A DNA stretch of 64,000 nt from Patiriisocius sp047730165 (GTDB lineage: Bacteria > Bacteroidota > Bacteroidia > Flavobacteriales > Flavobacteriaceae): assembly GCF_047730165.1 (NCBI RefSeq), contig NZ_CP159834.1:248001-312000 (forward strand), read 5' to 3'. The position numbers and the translations under genes are program-made. The notes below the pieces were generated by a model, which did no database searches, was not told where the DNA came from, and saw nothing but the letters and a program-made list of their open reading frames with translations. Positions 44,071-53,600 of this stretch are shown here, piece after piece (within the stretch, counting starts at the first letter, position 1; each line of letters begins with the position of its first letter).

Positions 44071-45081
44071 CTACTTGAGCATTTTATCTGTGAAGTTTTG
44101 CGACACATAGATCCCTGTGGTATTAGCATCTTCTATAAAAGTAAGATACGCCGCTACACCCTCTGTTTGAGAGATTACTTCTTTTGAACGAGTTAGCCCC
44201 ATTGCCATAAAAGCTGTTGCATAGGCGTCTGCTAAGGCACAAGTAGGAGCAATAACCGTAGCACTTGTCACATCACTTGCTTCTGCCATTCCAGTTAATG
44301 GGTTTATGGTATGGACATATTTGTTGCCAGTAAGGCTATCTATTCTATATTTCCTATAATTACCAGAACCAGCCATACCTTGATTGTTAAGTTCTACCAA
44401 AGCTGCAAATGTTCTATTTTCTACTTTCGAATCTATCGTTTCTACCCCTGCGGTCCATAATTTATCTCTTGTAATGTTTTTGCCTTTGGCTAAAATTTCT
44501 CCTCCTAACTCAATGATATAATTATTGATATTTTTTGACTCTAGAAAATTTCCGAGGAGATCAATACCGTACCCTTTTGCAACGGCATTAAAATCGAGGT
44601 AAATGGAAGGATGTTCTTTTTTAACGGTCCCGTCTGCTAAAATTTTCACCTTGCGAAAGCCTACAAACTCACGTAAACTATCTAATTTTTCTGGAGTTAG
44701 TTCCAGCTTTTCCTCTCCTTCACCAAAACCATATGCATTGCGCAATGTTCCTACTGTAGGATCAAAATACCCATTTGAGCTTGTGAATACCATTTCAGAA
44801 ATACGGAAGACTTCTTTAAAAATTGTATCCACTTTAACACTGCTGTCCCCTCTGTTTATTTTTGAAATATCACTTTCGTATAAATAGGTGCTGACAGACT
44901 TGTTGACCTGATAAATTACTTGATCGATTCCCTTTTCTAGCCCATCTTCCTTGTCAGTAAACACTTTTATATTATAAGTGGTTCCAAACGCTGGGCCTTG
45001 GAAGGTCATCATGGTAACTTCTGCTGGAGTGCTGCAACTTGCTAGTGCTAGCGCGATAAAAACTAGGAGTACATTTCTCAT
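44071..45081 (-). CDS. apbE: FAD:protein FMN transferase
   Basis: Attaches FMN covalently to threonine residues of NqrB and NqrC in the periplasm. The 336-aa protein is a lipoprotein (lipobox LASC, Cys16). Family motifs: GPAFGTTYNIKVF, DFNAVAKGYGIDLL, IIELGGEILAKG and the C-terminal ADAYATAFMAMG with the Mg-binding residues. It overlaps the 120-aa gene by 4 bp. It is the usual downstream partner of nqr genes in Bacteroidota, here separated from nqrF by about 9 kb. Confidence 0.95.
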   Translation of the reverse strand: MRNVLLVFIALALASCSTPAEVTMMTFQGPAFGTTYNIKVFTDKEDGLEKGIDQVIYQVNKSVSTYLYESDISKINRGDSSVKVDTIFKEVFRISEMVFTSSNGYFDPTVGTLRNAYGFGEGEEKLELTPEKLDSLREFVGFRKVKILADGTVKKEHPSIYLDFNAVAKGYGIDLLGNFLESKNINNYIIELGGEILAKGKNITRDKLWTAGVETIDSKVENRTFAALVELNNQGMAGSGNYRKYRIDSLTGNKYVHTINPLTGMAEASDVTSATVIAPTCALADAYATAFMAMGLTRSKEVISQTEGVAAYLTFIEDANTTGIYVSQNFTDKMLK

Positions 45082-45440
45082 AAGATTTCTTGAAGTCCTT
45101 TATATACTTGTGTATAATCTTCATCTTTAAGAACAGGTTTTGCAAAGTCAGCGCCGTGCCCTAAGCCAACACCTGCATAATATGCTTTTGCCTCAAATGT
45201 AGTTGCGTGCTGTTTGATAGTTTGCATAAAAACGGGGTCATAACTACTTGCATCTTGTGGGTAAGCGATGGCTCGAACAATCACGAAATGGAGATCTTTA
45301 TTCTTTAAACCCACAAACTGCGGGTCTTTTCCTATTTTACTATTGACACCTAAAAACTCGAAGCCCAGCGACTCCATATCTTTCCCAACGATGTTCATCG
45401 CAAGGTTATGTAACTCTTGGAGACTTAATTTTTGGCTCAT
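45078..45440 (-). CDS. nqr-associated small protein (120 aa)
   Basis: A small cytoplasmic alpha/beta protein with no recognised catalytic motif (LHNLAMNIVGKDMESLGFEF, AKAYYAGVGLGHGADF). Similar proteins lie between nqrF and apbE in many Bacteroidota and are often labelled as an Nqr subunit F homologue, though they lack its ferredoxin and flavin domains. Here it overlaps both apbE and the DUF4846 remnant by 4 bp each. A role in Nqr assembly or flavin transfer is suggested only by context. Confidence 0.75.
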   Translation of the reverse strand: MSQKLSLQELHNLAMNIVGKDMESLGFEFLGVNSKIGKDPQFVGLKNKDLHFVIVRAIAYPQDASSYDPVFMQTIKQHATTFEAKAYYAGVGLGHGADFAKPVLKDEDYTQVYKGLQEIL

Positions 45441-46313
45441 TTAAACCTGATAAATTGTGACGTATTAAAATAATAAGTAGGAATCCGCATTGCCTCGCCC
45501 ATCAGAATCTCATACCACGGACTTCGACTTGAGTCACTTGGATTTTTAAGGATATGGACGCTTTGTGCAAGTGCACTTCCTTGTGCAAAAATAAATAAAT
45601 TTTTACCGTTTTCACCCCTAGCCTTGTCAACAATAATAATAATAATAATATGTCCTAGAAAACATGGAGTGATTAACATATCTCCAACTTCTAGATTCTC
45701 TACTTCGGAAATTTTAACGAGCTCGTCAAAAAGTAACTGCGTCCCCGCATAGGTAAAGATTAAATTTAGGTAGCGATAGTATTTCTTTTTTGAATCATCT
45801 GCACTTGCCGTATTATGAAATATGACTTTATTTCCGCTTATTTTGAGTATATCCTTCTGCATATTTGAACCAAGAACAATAGTGCCCTGAAGTAAAGTTG
45901 AAGCCTATTTTGTTTTTCTCGTTCGTGTCACAAAGATATGCTACTCTTAATGTCATCAAAGCGTCTGTGCATTGTTGCAAACCATTAGAAGGTACCGGCA
46001 CTTCTAGAATCCCAACGTGACCCGCCTGATACATATATGGATTACCATCATAATTGATGATTTTTGCTCCATAATATTTTAATGAGTAGTCTTGTAAGTA
46101 CTTCGGAAATCTTTCTGCATCATATGCTACTCGTGCATAACCATCTGGCACAAGAATTCTTGACCTTACTGTATTTTCTTTTTCTTTGACATAGCTTGGT
46201 GTTGTCACATAAGAAAGTACTGTGCTTTTTACTATGTCTCCTTTCTTGGTAAAAAAGAGAAAACCGAAACTAATAATAAACACGAATGCAAGGATGTATT
46301 TGTTCATCCTCAT
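45437..46313 (-). pseudogene. DUF4846 protein, split by a frameshift
   Basis: The N-terminal half (46313 down to about 45850) has a signal or membrane segment and the DUF4846 pattern ILVPDGYARVAYDAERFPKYLQD, VPSNGLQQCTDALMTLRVAYL and FNFTSGHYCSWFKYAEGY. The reading frame then ends at 45828. The family continues in the next frame from about 45862: LKISGNKVIFHN, KYYRYLNLIFTYAGTQLL, FIFAQGSALAQSVHILKNP. One inserted or lost base near 45845-45860 explains the split. A run of (AAT)6 in the second half encodes six isoleucines. The end overlaps the 120-aa gene by 4 bp, so it once headed that operon. Confidence 0.85.
45632..45650. repeat. AAT trinucleotide microsatellite
   Basis: Six consecutive AAT units, coding for isoleucines (GHIIIIIIVDKA) in the DUF4846 remnant, where homologues have a shorter GHAVIVVD-like strand. 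Confidence 0.85.
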
Positions 46314-46355
46314 TAGAACTAAGATCTCGGTGTTTTATTTTTAGGTTTCTTTAAA

Positions 46356-46403
46356 TTTTAATAACTGGGTCGCAATCAAAAGAATGCGACCCAGTTATTA
46401 AAA
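46356..46403 (-). terminator. terminator of the 1326-aa exported protein gene
   Basis: A 19-bp perfect stem (TTTTAATAACTGGGTCGCA and its reverse complement) with a 10-base loop directly past the 46415 stop. Its core TCGCAATC recurs in the terminator at 50571. Confidence 0.9.
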
Positions 46404-46414
46404 TTTCAGAAATA

Positions 46415-49400
46415 CTACTTTTTAAGTAGCCGCTTTACAATATCACCTTGTGTGGTAGAGATAGTAATAAAATATAATGCTGCTTTTAAACTAGAAAGGT
46501 CAAGCGTAATACTGTTTCTATTCTGTTCAGCAAACGATGTGATGATTCTTCCTTGAACGTCTGTAATAGTAATAGCACTAATCTGAGCTTGTAGAGAGTT
46601 GATCGTAATCAATCCACCTGTAGGGTTAGGAAAAACACTTATTGAATTAGTATCAAACGCTGACGTACCTAATACAGAACTCCTAAACTCTAAAGTAAAA
46701 CGATTGTTTTGAGTTCCTGCAATACTTTGAAAACTGTAGGCGGTGTCATTTAAATTAGTAACCGTGTGCGCTATGTGATCAACTAAAAATACGTCTGCCT
46801 CTGTAATAAGTTCCCCTTCTAATTGGTGAATAGATATACTATAAGTAGCATCCTCATCAATTTGAGACGAGAATCCAACACCTACTTGTATCGTATCTAC
46901 AAAAGCTTCTCGCCCTTGAATACCAAGCTCTTGAGAACCATCTAGAATATGAGTGTAAATAGATACAGGAACCCCAAGACGCCTGCTGTCATAGGCAGCT
47001 TCAAACCTTGAAGTGGCCCCGTCCAAAAATGCAATTGCAGTTGTAGACCCGAGTTCGTATTGCTCATTTTGTATTCTTAACCATATGCGGTTTATTTCAG
47101 TTTCTGACGTTCTTAGTGTATTATTATTTGAAGTAGTACGCATACTGTTGCTAAACGTTGCTGTTCCACTAGCATTCGCTTTTACACCAAATCCTTGTCC
47201 AGTAGAAATTGAGTTATTCATTATAGCGTTTGGTTTTGTTGAAGCTGGGTTAAAAGTAGTTCCATCAAACGTAGAAATATCTGCCATATTAAAATTGGCT
47301 GTATTTGCGCCTGGAAATAAAGGAGAGGGAGTAGACACGTGTTCCCAAAAGTAGATCTCATCAATAGCTGTGTTTGCAGCTATAAAGGCACTTGCATCAA
47401 TAGCAGATGCATACGGGTTTGAAATTATACTAGGACTCGCATTCTTGTTCATTGCTGTAGTACCAGTTCCAGTTCCAGTTGTATTAAAATCTAAAGAATA
47501 CATGATGTCACCATTGTTTAATGTCCCTTGTGAATATCTAAGATCATAGGTTTGATTTCCGCTAATAAGGTCTGGTTGAGGCCAAACATAATATCCTTCA
47601 CCCGCATTATAATCACCAGCATATTGAGACCAATCATTATTATCTTCATCTACAAAATTTGTCCCTCCCGGAAATATAGCCTGCACCAGTGGATTTGGTC
47701 TAAAATTAGTAGTCGTAAGGTTTACTGTTCTAAAAATAGGATTTGTTTGTCCAACTGGTTTACCCGTGCTCATTGGGTTTCCTAAAATAATGAAATCACG
47801 TGGCTTTAAATTCGGTGTTGTTACATCCACATTGATTGTACCGTTGTTTATAACCATAGCATCTTTTCCTATTTGTACCACACTTCCTTGATGGCTTACT
47901 AATAATGTTCCGTTTACGGTAATATTATTCTGAGTCTTTACATAGGTATTTGTATCTACCGTTAAGGTTCTTGTTCCATTTACCGTAAGCTCGCAAACGT
48001 TTATGCTTCCATATGCAGCCGTATCATAAGTACCATCAATGATTGCTGTATCTGCTACACCAGGTGCCAATCCGCCAATCCAGCCAGAATCAATCCAAGT
48101 TATTGCAGCACCGAAACACACAGACGTAGGGTCTACAATATTTACGGTGTAATCTTGTGTTTCTCCGTAGACTATATCATCACAGGGACCCGTATTAGAT
48201 GCATCTGCTGACGCATCAAATGCTCTTGCTCTTAACAACTTGGTTCCTAAAGTTGTTTCAGTAGGTATGGTGATACTAAAATTTTCTAAGGATCCGTCTG
48301 TTATTGTAAAAAGCGTATTTAACACTTCTTCGCCCGCATCAGTAAAAAGCCCATTATCATTAAGATCTATCCATACTTTAATGCGCTCGTTAGAATATCT
48401 TGTAGAAGCTTGTAACGTGTGGTTATTAAATCCTGTTCTTCTATCGAGATCTGTCGTTAATTCTGTTCTATTAGCATAGCCCACGGGCGAACTTGTTTCT
48501 GGGCCAGTATTACAACCAGCACCTCCATCATCCACATTTATGGTCCCTAAAACAAATTGCTTTATGCCATCTAAAGAACAGGGGGTCGCGCCTGAAGTGG
48601 TAACTGGAATACAATTAAGATGAAGTGTGGTTTTACAAAACTCATCATTGGTAGTATTTTCATCTGAAGGCAACAGTGTTTTCACGCAAATAGCATACGT
48701 ATCAAATAATGACAAGTCTACCAAGGTAGGAACATTGATATTCACAGAAGCACCGCTTGCTAATGCTGTGTTGTACGTCTCCGTAGCAACTACCACATCA
48801 TTTATTTTCACTTCATAAGAAATTCCCGTTTGACTCAGGGTTCCAAGATTTGAAAGGCTAATTTCTAATTGTTCTGTACTTGTGAGTCCAGTCTCTAGTG
48901 CTATAGGCGCACTAATTGCAGATACGGAAACATCATTATCTGAAGCCACTCCTGCTTCAAGAGATAGGCTAAGATCATACATTTGCACATTGTTTACTGA
49001 GCCACCTTGCTGCCTTATTCTTATGTAATAAGTTCCAGCAATTGGTAATCCAACATCCAATAAATTTTCACTTACTCCAAGACCGTTAGCATTACCCGTT
49101 GCAATAATAGACACTCCATTTGTATCTAATACTTCCACCATTAAGTCCGAAACTGTAAGCGCATCAAAAGAGCTCCCAGCACTGCAAAGTCCATTACTAT
49201 TTTGAACTCCGCTTAAATACATTGAACCTGTTGGACTCAGTGTTGTAGAAATTAAGGTAGCTTCAATTGTAGTAAAAGAAAAATAGTCTACATCTCCATT
49301 ATCATCAATACTGCGTTGTAATTTTGAATACGACGTAGGATTTGAATTTGCGCCTAAAAAGGAAGCGGTAGCAGCTGAATCATTTAAACCCTCTTGATCG

Positions 49401-50395
49401 CCATAACTCCTGTTTGTAGCCAAAATATCATCTTCCTGTGGCCCCATAAAAGCAGTAGTAACAAATGGTTCCATTAATTTAGTTTGCGTTATTGGGCAGA
49501 CATGAGAGATACCTAATCCATGACCTATTTCGTGTGTTAGTACATTAGTAGTACCAAGTCCAGGAGAATTAGCAAAGAAATTATCAGAAGTATCTATAAT
49601 CATATCTCCATTTGTTGGGAAATAATTACAGGCAAGGACATTACTATTCCCATCGAGTGAATGACCCGAAATACGCAAATCCCCGCGAGTCCCCAATACC
49701 CCACTACCACCTGTAACCACAGTTACGCCATCATCATTGGGTTCATAGACAAAAGTTAGTCCACTAGCATTTGACCAAGAATCAAACATGTTAATAAAGA
49801 CATTGTGCCATGGAGCTGTTGTATAATCACCAGGTGTAGTAGGACCTCCGTAAATACCATTGAAAAATGCAATAAAATTACTAGGAGCGGATGATTCTCC
49901 AGCAACACCGCAACCACCATTTCCTATAGCTGCACCGTCTGGAACGTAGCTCCAAGTGAGCGTAGTTAAATCTCCCTGCCCTAAACCTCCTCCGTTTGAG
50001 GCCGTTGTAGACCAACGATTGCCTATGCTGAATCTGGAGTCTTGACTCGTTTCAGGAATTTTTAGACTGTTCGCGAGCGCAGCTCTATTTTGGTAAAATG
50101 CTTCTATTACGGCCTGATCTGTATCTGGAGCAAAACATGTTGCTGGAAAACCTACAAAGTCATCGGCATCGATTTCAATTAATACCACAGGCTGCTTAAG
50201 AGATTCATCTAAATTTGGGGCTATGAATGATAAAGCTGCTTTTTTTATCAACTCCTTACCTTCTTCTTGAGATACTTGCGCGTCGAATGTGTTCTTCTTT
50301 TGTTCTAGACTTGATGGTGTATTAAAATTTATTACGAGTAGCAGGAGAAGTAGGCTACATATTGATAATAGAGACAATTGAATTGATTTTTCCAT
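46415..50395 (-). CDS. giant secreted metalloprotease-like protein with T9SS sorting domain
   Basis: A 1326-aa exported protein. A signal or membrane segment (about 8-25) precedes a metzincin-type zinc peptidase region with HEIGHGLGISHVC (HExxHxxGxxH) near residues 288-298 and a Met-turn-like KLMEP after it. The middle holds paired Ig-like/GEVED segments (GEEVLNTLFTITDGSLENFSI, then DDIVYGETQDYTV). About 790-860 is a beta-solenoid stretch (LTVNGT.. NITVNGTLLVSHQGS). The last about 500 residues are nearly the same as in the neighbouring 1348-aa protein and end in a T9SS type A domain (SVFPNPTGGLITI, QGRIITSF, GDIVKRLLKK). The peptidase may act on external proteins. Confidence 0.88.
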   Translation of the reverse strand: MEKSIQLSLLSICSLLLLLLVINFNTPSSLEQKKNTFDAQVSQEEGKELIKKAALSFIAPNLDESLKQPVVLIEIDADDFVGFPATCFAPDTDQAVIEAFYQNRAALANSLKIPETSQDSRFSIGNRWSTTASNGGGLGQGDLTTLTWSYVPDGAAIGNGGCGVAGESSAPSNFIAFFNGIYGGPTTPGDYTTAPWHNVFINMFDSWSNASGLTFVYEPNDDGVTVVTGGSGVLGTRGDLRISGHSLDGNSNVLACNYFPTNGDMIIDTSDNFFANSPGLGTTNVLTHEIGHGLGISHVCPITQTKLMEPFVTTAFMGPQEDDILATNRSYGDQEGLNDSAATASFLGANSNPTSYSKLQRSIDDNGDVDYFSFTTIEATLISTTLSPTGSMYLSGVQNSNGLCSAGSSFDALTVSDLMVEVLDTNGVSIIATGNANGLGVSENLLDVGLPIAGTYYIRIRQQGGSVNNVQMYDLSLSLEAGVASDNDVSVSAISAPIALETGLTSTEQLEISLSNLGTLSQTGISYEVKINDVVVATETYNTALASGASVNINVPTLVDLSLFDTYAICVKTLLPSDENTTNDEFCKTTLHLNCIPVTTSGATPCSLDGIKQFVLGTINVDDGGAGCNTGPETSSPVGYANRTELTTDLDRRTGFNNHTLQASTRYSNERIKVWIDLNDNGLFTDAGEEVLNTLFTITDGSLENFSITIPTETTLGTKLLRARAFDASADASNTGPCDDIVYGETQDYTVNIVDPTSVCFGAAITWIDSGWIGGLAPGVADTAIIDGTYDTAAYGSINVCELTVNGTRTLTVDTNTYVKTQNNITVNGTLLVSHQGSVVQIGKDAMVINNGTINVDVTTPNLKPRDFIILGNPMSTGKPVGQTNPIFRTVNLTTTNFRPNPLVQAIFPGGTNFVDEDNNDWSQYAGDYNAGEGYYVWPQPDLISGNQTYDLRYSQGTLNNGDIMYSLDFNTTGTGTGTTAMNKNASPSIISNPYASAIDASAFIAANTAIDEIYFWEHVSTPSPLFPGANTANFNMADISTFDGTTFNPASTKPNAIMNNSISTGQGFGVKANASGTATFSNSMRTTSNNNTLRTSETEINRIWLRIQNEQYELGSTTAIAFLDGATSRFEAAYDSRRLGVPVSIYTHILDGSQELGIQGREAFVDTIQVGVGFSSQIDEDATYSISIHQLEGELITEADVFLVDHIAHTVTNLNDTAYSFQSIAGTQNNRFTLEFRSSVLGTSAFDTNSISVFPNPTGGLITINSLQAQISAITITDVQGRIITSFAEQNRNSITLDLSSLKAALYFITISTTQGDIVKRLLKK
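46426..47910 (-). repeat. ~1.5-kb coding repeat, copy 1 (C-terminal module)
   Basis: DNA and protein here closely match 50638-52110. It covers the shared C-terminal module from the beta-solenoid end (INNGTINVDVTTP) to the T9SS domain. Ends are approximate and judged by eye. Confidence 0.8.
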
Positions 50396-50570
50396 AACGT
50401 TATATAGGTTAATGAGAACTAGAAATTCTATTGAGGAGGTACTCGATGATATACTTAAGGAATATCAAATATAACATTTTATAGTCAAAATATGTACTTT
50501 ATCGTTTAAAATGTTAATTTTTACGAAATCGAATACTTATAAAGCAATGAGTTTTATTTTGAAATGCCAC
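50396..50570. other. intergenic region upstream of the 1326-aa gene
   Basis: Contains a perfect minus-strand -7 element (TATATTTG, 50466-50473) about 70 bp from the ATG, giving a leader of roughly 60 nt. Nothing else is recognised. Confidence 0.55.
50466..50473 (-). promoter_or_regulatory. -7 promoter element (TATATTTG) for the 1326-aa gene
   Basis: A perfect TAnnTTTG match on the minus strand. A TTTTG about 12 bp further upstream is closer than the usual -33 spacing. Confidence 0.6.
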
Positions 50571-50608
50571 AAAAAAAAGGTTCGCAATCTTTTGATTGCG
50601 AACCTTTT
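50571..50608 (-). terminator. terminator of the 1348-aa exported protein gene
   Basis: A 15-bp perfect stem (AAAAGGTTCGCAATC / GATTGCGAACCTTTT) with a 4-base loop, followed on the minus strand by eight T. Confidence 0.92.
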
Positions 50609-50626
50609 ATTAGTATTTAAGAAGTA

Positions 50627-53600
50627 CTATTTCTTAAGTAACTGCTTTACAATATCACCTTTTGTCGTAGCGATAGTGACAAAATATAATGCTGCTTTTA
50701 AACTAGATACATCTAGAGTAACACTGTTTCTATTCTGTTCAGCAAACGATGTGATGATTCTTCCTTGAACATCGGTAATTGTAACCTTATGAATCTCATA
50801 TTGTTGAGAATATATAGTAAATAATCCATCTGTAGGATTAGGGAAAACATTAATTGAATTAGCATCAAACGCTGATGTACCTAAAACAGAACTCCTAAAC
50901 TCTAGCGTGAAACGGTTGTTTTGAGTTCCCGCGGCACTTTCAAAATTATAAGCCGTTTTGTTTAAATTAGTAACTGTATTTGCTAAATGATCAATTAATA
51001 AAACATCTGCACCTGTAATAAGCTTCCCCTCTAATTGGTGAATAGAAATACTATAAGACGTTGCCTCATCAATTTGAGATGAGAACCCAACACCTACTTG
51101 CATATTGTCCACAAAAGCCTCTCTACCCTGAATACCAAGTTCCTGAGTGCCATCAAGTATATGAGAATAAATAGAAACAGGAACCCCTAGACGTCTACTG
51201 TCATAAGCGGCCTCAAGTCCTGAAGTTGCTCCTTCAGTAAATGTAATCGCAGTTGTAGACCCGAGTTCGTATTGCTCATTTTGTATTCTTATCCATATGC
51301 TGTTTATTTCAGTTTCTGAAGTTCTTAGTGTATTATTATTTGAAGTAGTACGCATACTGTTGTTAAACGTTGCTGTCCCGCTTGCATTAGCCTTCACACC
51401 AAATCCTTGTCCAGTAGAGATTGAATTATTCAATGTAGCTCCTGGTTTTGTTGCAGCTGGATTAAAAGTAGTCCCATTATACGTAGAAATATCTGCCATG
51501 TTAAAATTGGCTGTATTTGCACCTGGAAACGCAGGGGAGGGAGTAGACACGTGTTCCCAAAAGTAAATCTCATCAATTGCTACGTTAGCAGCTATAAAAG
51601 CACTCGCATTAATAGCAGATGCATAAGGATTAGAAATAATACTTGGACTCGCATTTTTGTTCTTGGCTGCAGTGCCAGTTTCAGTTCCCGTTGTATTATA
51701 ATCTAAAGTATACATCACAACACCACTGTTAAGCGTTCCTTGTGAGTATCTAAGGTCATAGGTTTGATTTCCACTAGCAAGGTCTGCTTGAGGCCAAACA
51801 TAATATCCTTCACCTGCATTATAATCACCTGCATGATGAGACCAATCATTATTATCTTCATCTACAAAATTTGTCCCACCTGGAAACATAGCTTGTACAT
51901 CTGGATTTGGTCTAAAATTAGTAGTCGTAAGGTTTAATACTCTAAAAACAGGATTTGTCTGCCCTACTGGCGTACCCATACTCATAGGAGTACCTAAAAC
52001 CATAAAATCACGTGGTTTTAAAGTAGGTGTTGTTACATCAACATTTATTGTACCGTTGTTTATAACCCTTGCATCTTCTTCTACCTGAACAAAACTACCT
52101 TGATGCTCAATGTTTAAAGTCGCACCTGCATCTACAGTGGCTTCATTTTGTAATGAGATGAACGAACCTGCTCCTACATTAACTACACTAGTTCCAGAAA
52201 TTGTAAGAGTACAAGCAGTTATTGAACCACCATTTATTGCAGTATCATAGTTCCCATTGATTACCACAACATCTGTATTTCCAGGCGCACCAGCCGGAGA
52301 CCAATTAGCGCCATCCCATGTTTTTGTAACTCCAATGCAACGAGGTTGCGCAGCTATCTTCCATAAACTTCGACCAAAGGTTCCAACATATAGTTCTTGA
52401 TCTATATAATTAATTTCTAAATCTGAAATTCGAACATTGGGCAAATCGACACCATATTTTTCCCAATTAGCCATTGTATTATTCTTCCAATACACACCTA
52501 GCTCCGTCCCCACAAATAAAGTTTCGTCGTTCGAATCTGCTTTATGTAAAATTTTATAAGTGATAATATTTGGCAAGTCTCCTGTAATATTTGTCCAACT
52601 ATCACCAGCATTCGTAGATTTATAAACTTTGTTTCCGTCATTATATCCTGAAACTGTAGCATAAACTGTAGCTGAATCATCAACTCCAGAAAAGCTATTT
52701 AATAATGTACCTGCAGGAGAGTTTACCTCTATCCAACTTACTCCATCATCACCACTATGTACAGCTCCATTGTTACCTATTGCATATATCCTAATAGACG
52801 CAGCATTTGCAGAAATATCTAAAAAATGTGTTCCGCTTAAACCACTTGGAAGCGGAGAAAAACTAACTCCTTTATTTGCAGAACGTTTTATAACATTGTC
52901 TCCCGCATAAATTATATTCGCATTTGTTGGGTGTTGTTCAAAAGGAGAAACAAATGCGGCACCAGCAGCACCACTTAAGAGAACAAACGCAGAATTATAT
53001 GCTACAGAAAAACCATTGTCTGACCGCAGTAAATAACCTCTTGTACCACCAAGATAGCGCACATTAGAATCTCCAATATCTATACCTGTACCTGTTCCAT
53101 CTCCTGCAAGACAAGAAACCCATTGTCTAGTGCCATCTTTTAAAATTTTGGAAAATCCATCATTATCTTGATTACCCATCATAAAGTTATCCCCATTTAT
53201 CTCTTGTGTAACAGAAATATGATATGGCTGTGTAATGTGAAGCTTATCTGAAAGGTCTGTCCACCCTGTTGTAGCATTAAATGCTCCCTTATGAACTCCA
53301 CCGTCGTGACCGTTGATAACGGTAACTCCATCTGCTAAAAAAGAAAGGTGATGATGATCAGGGTGCACATAAAAACCAACACCAGGAGGGTTATTATAAG
53401 GATTGCTAAATACCGTAAAACTTGCCCCATTATCCGTTGAACGATACCCTCGAACACCGGCTACTAAAATATTATTAGGAACGGTTGGGGACACAGCTAA
53501 AACTTGATTATAACCTCCTTGAGAATTGTAGTCAGCTATTTGAGTACTACTTATTAAGTCTCCAACAGTATTATCTAAGGCATATCTATATTTTCTAAAC

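Noticed and set aside
47013..47354. Plus-strand open frames opposite the giant proteins (for example 47013 and 51297)
   Set aside because: Both are complements of the shared C-terminal module, which explains why they resemble each other.
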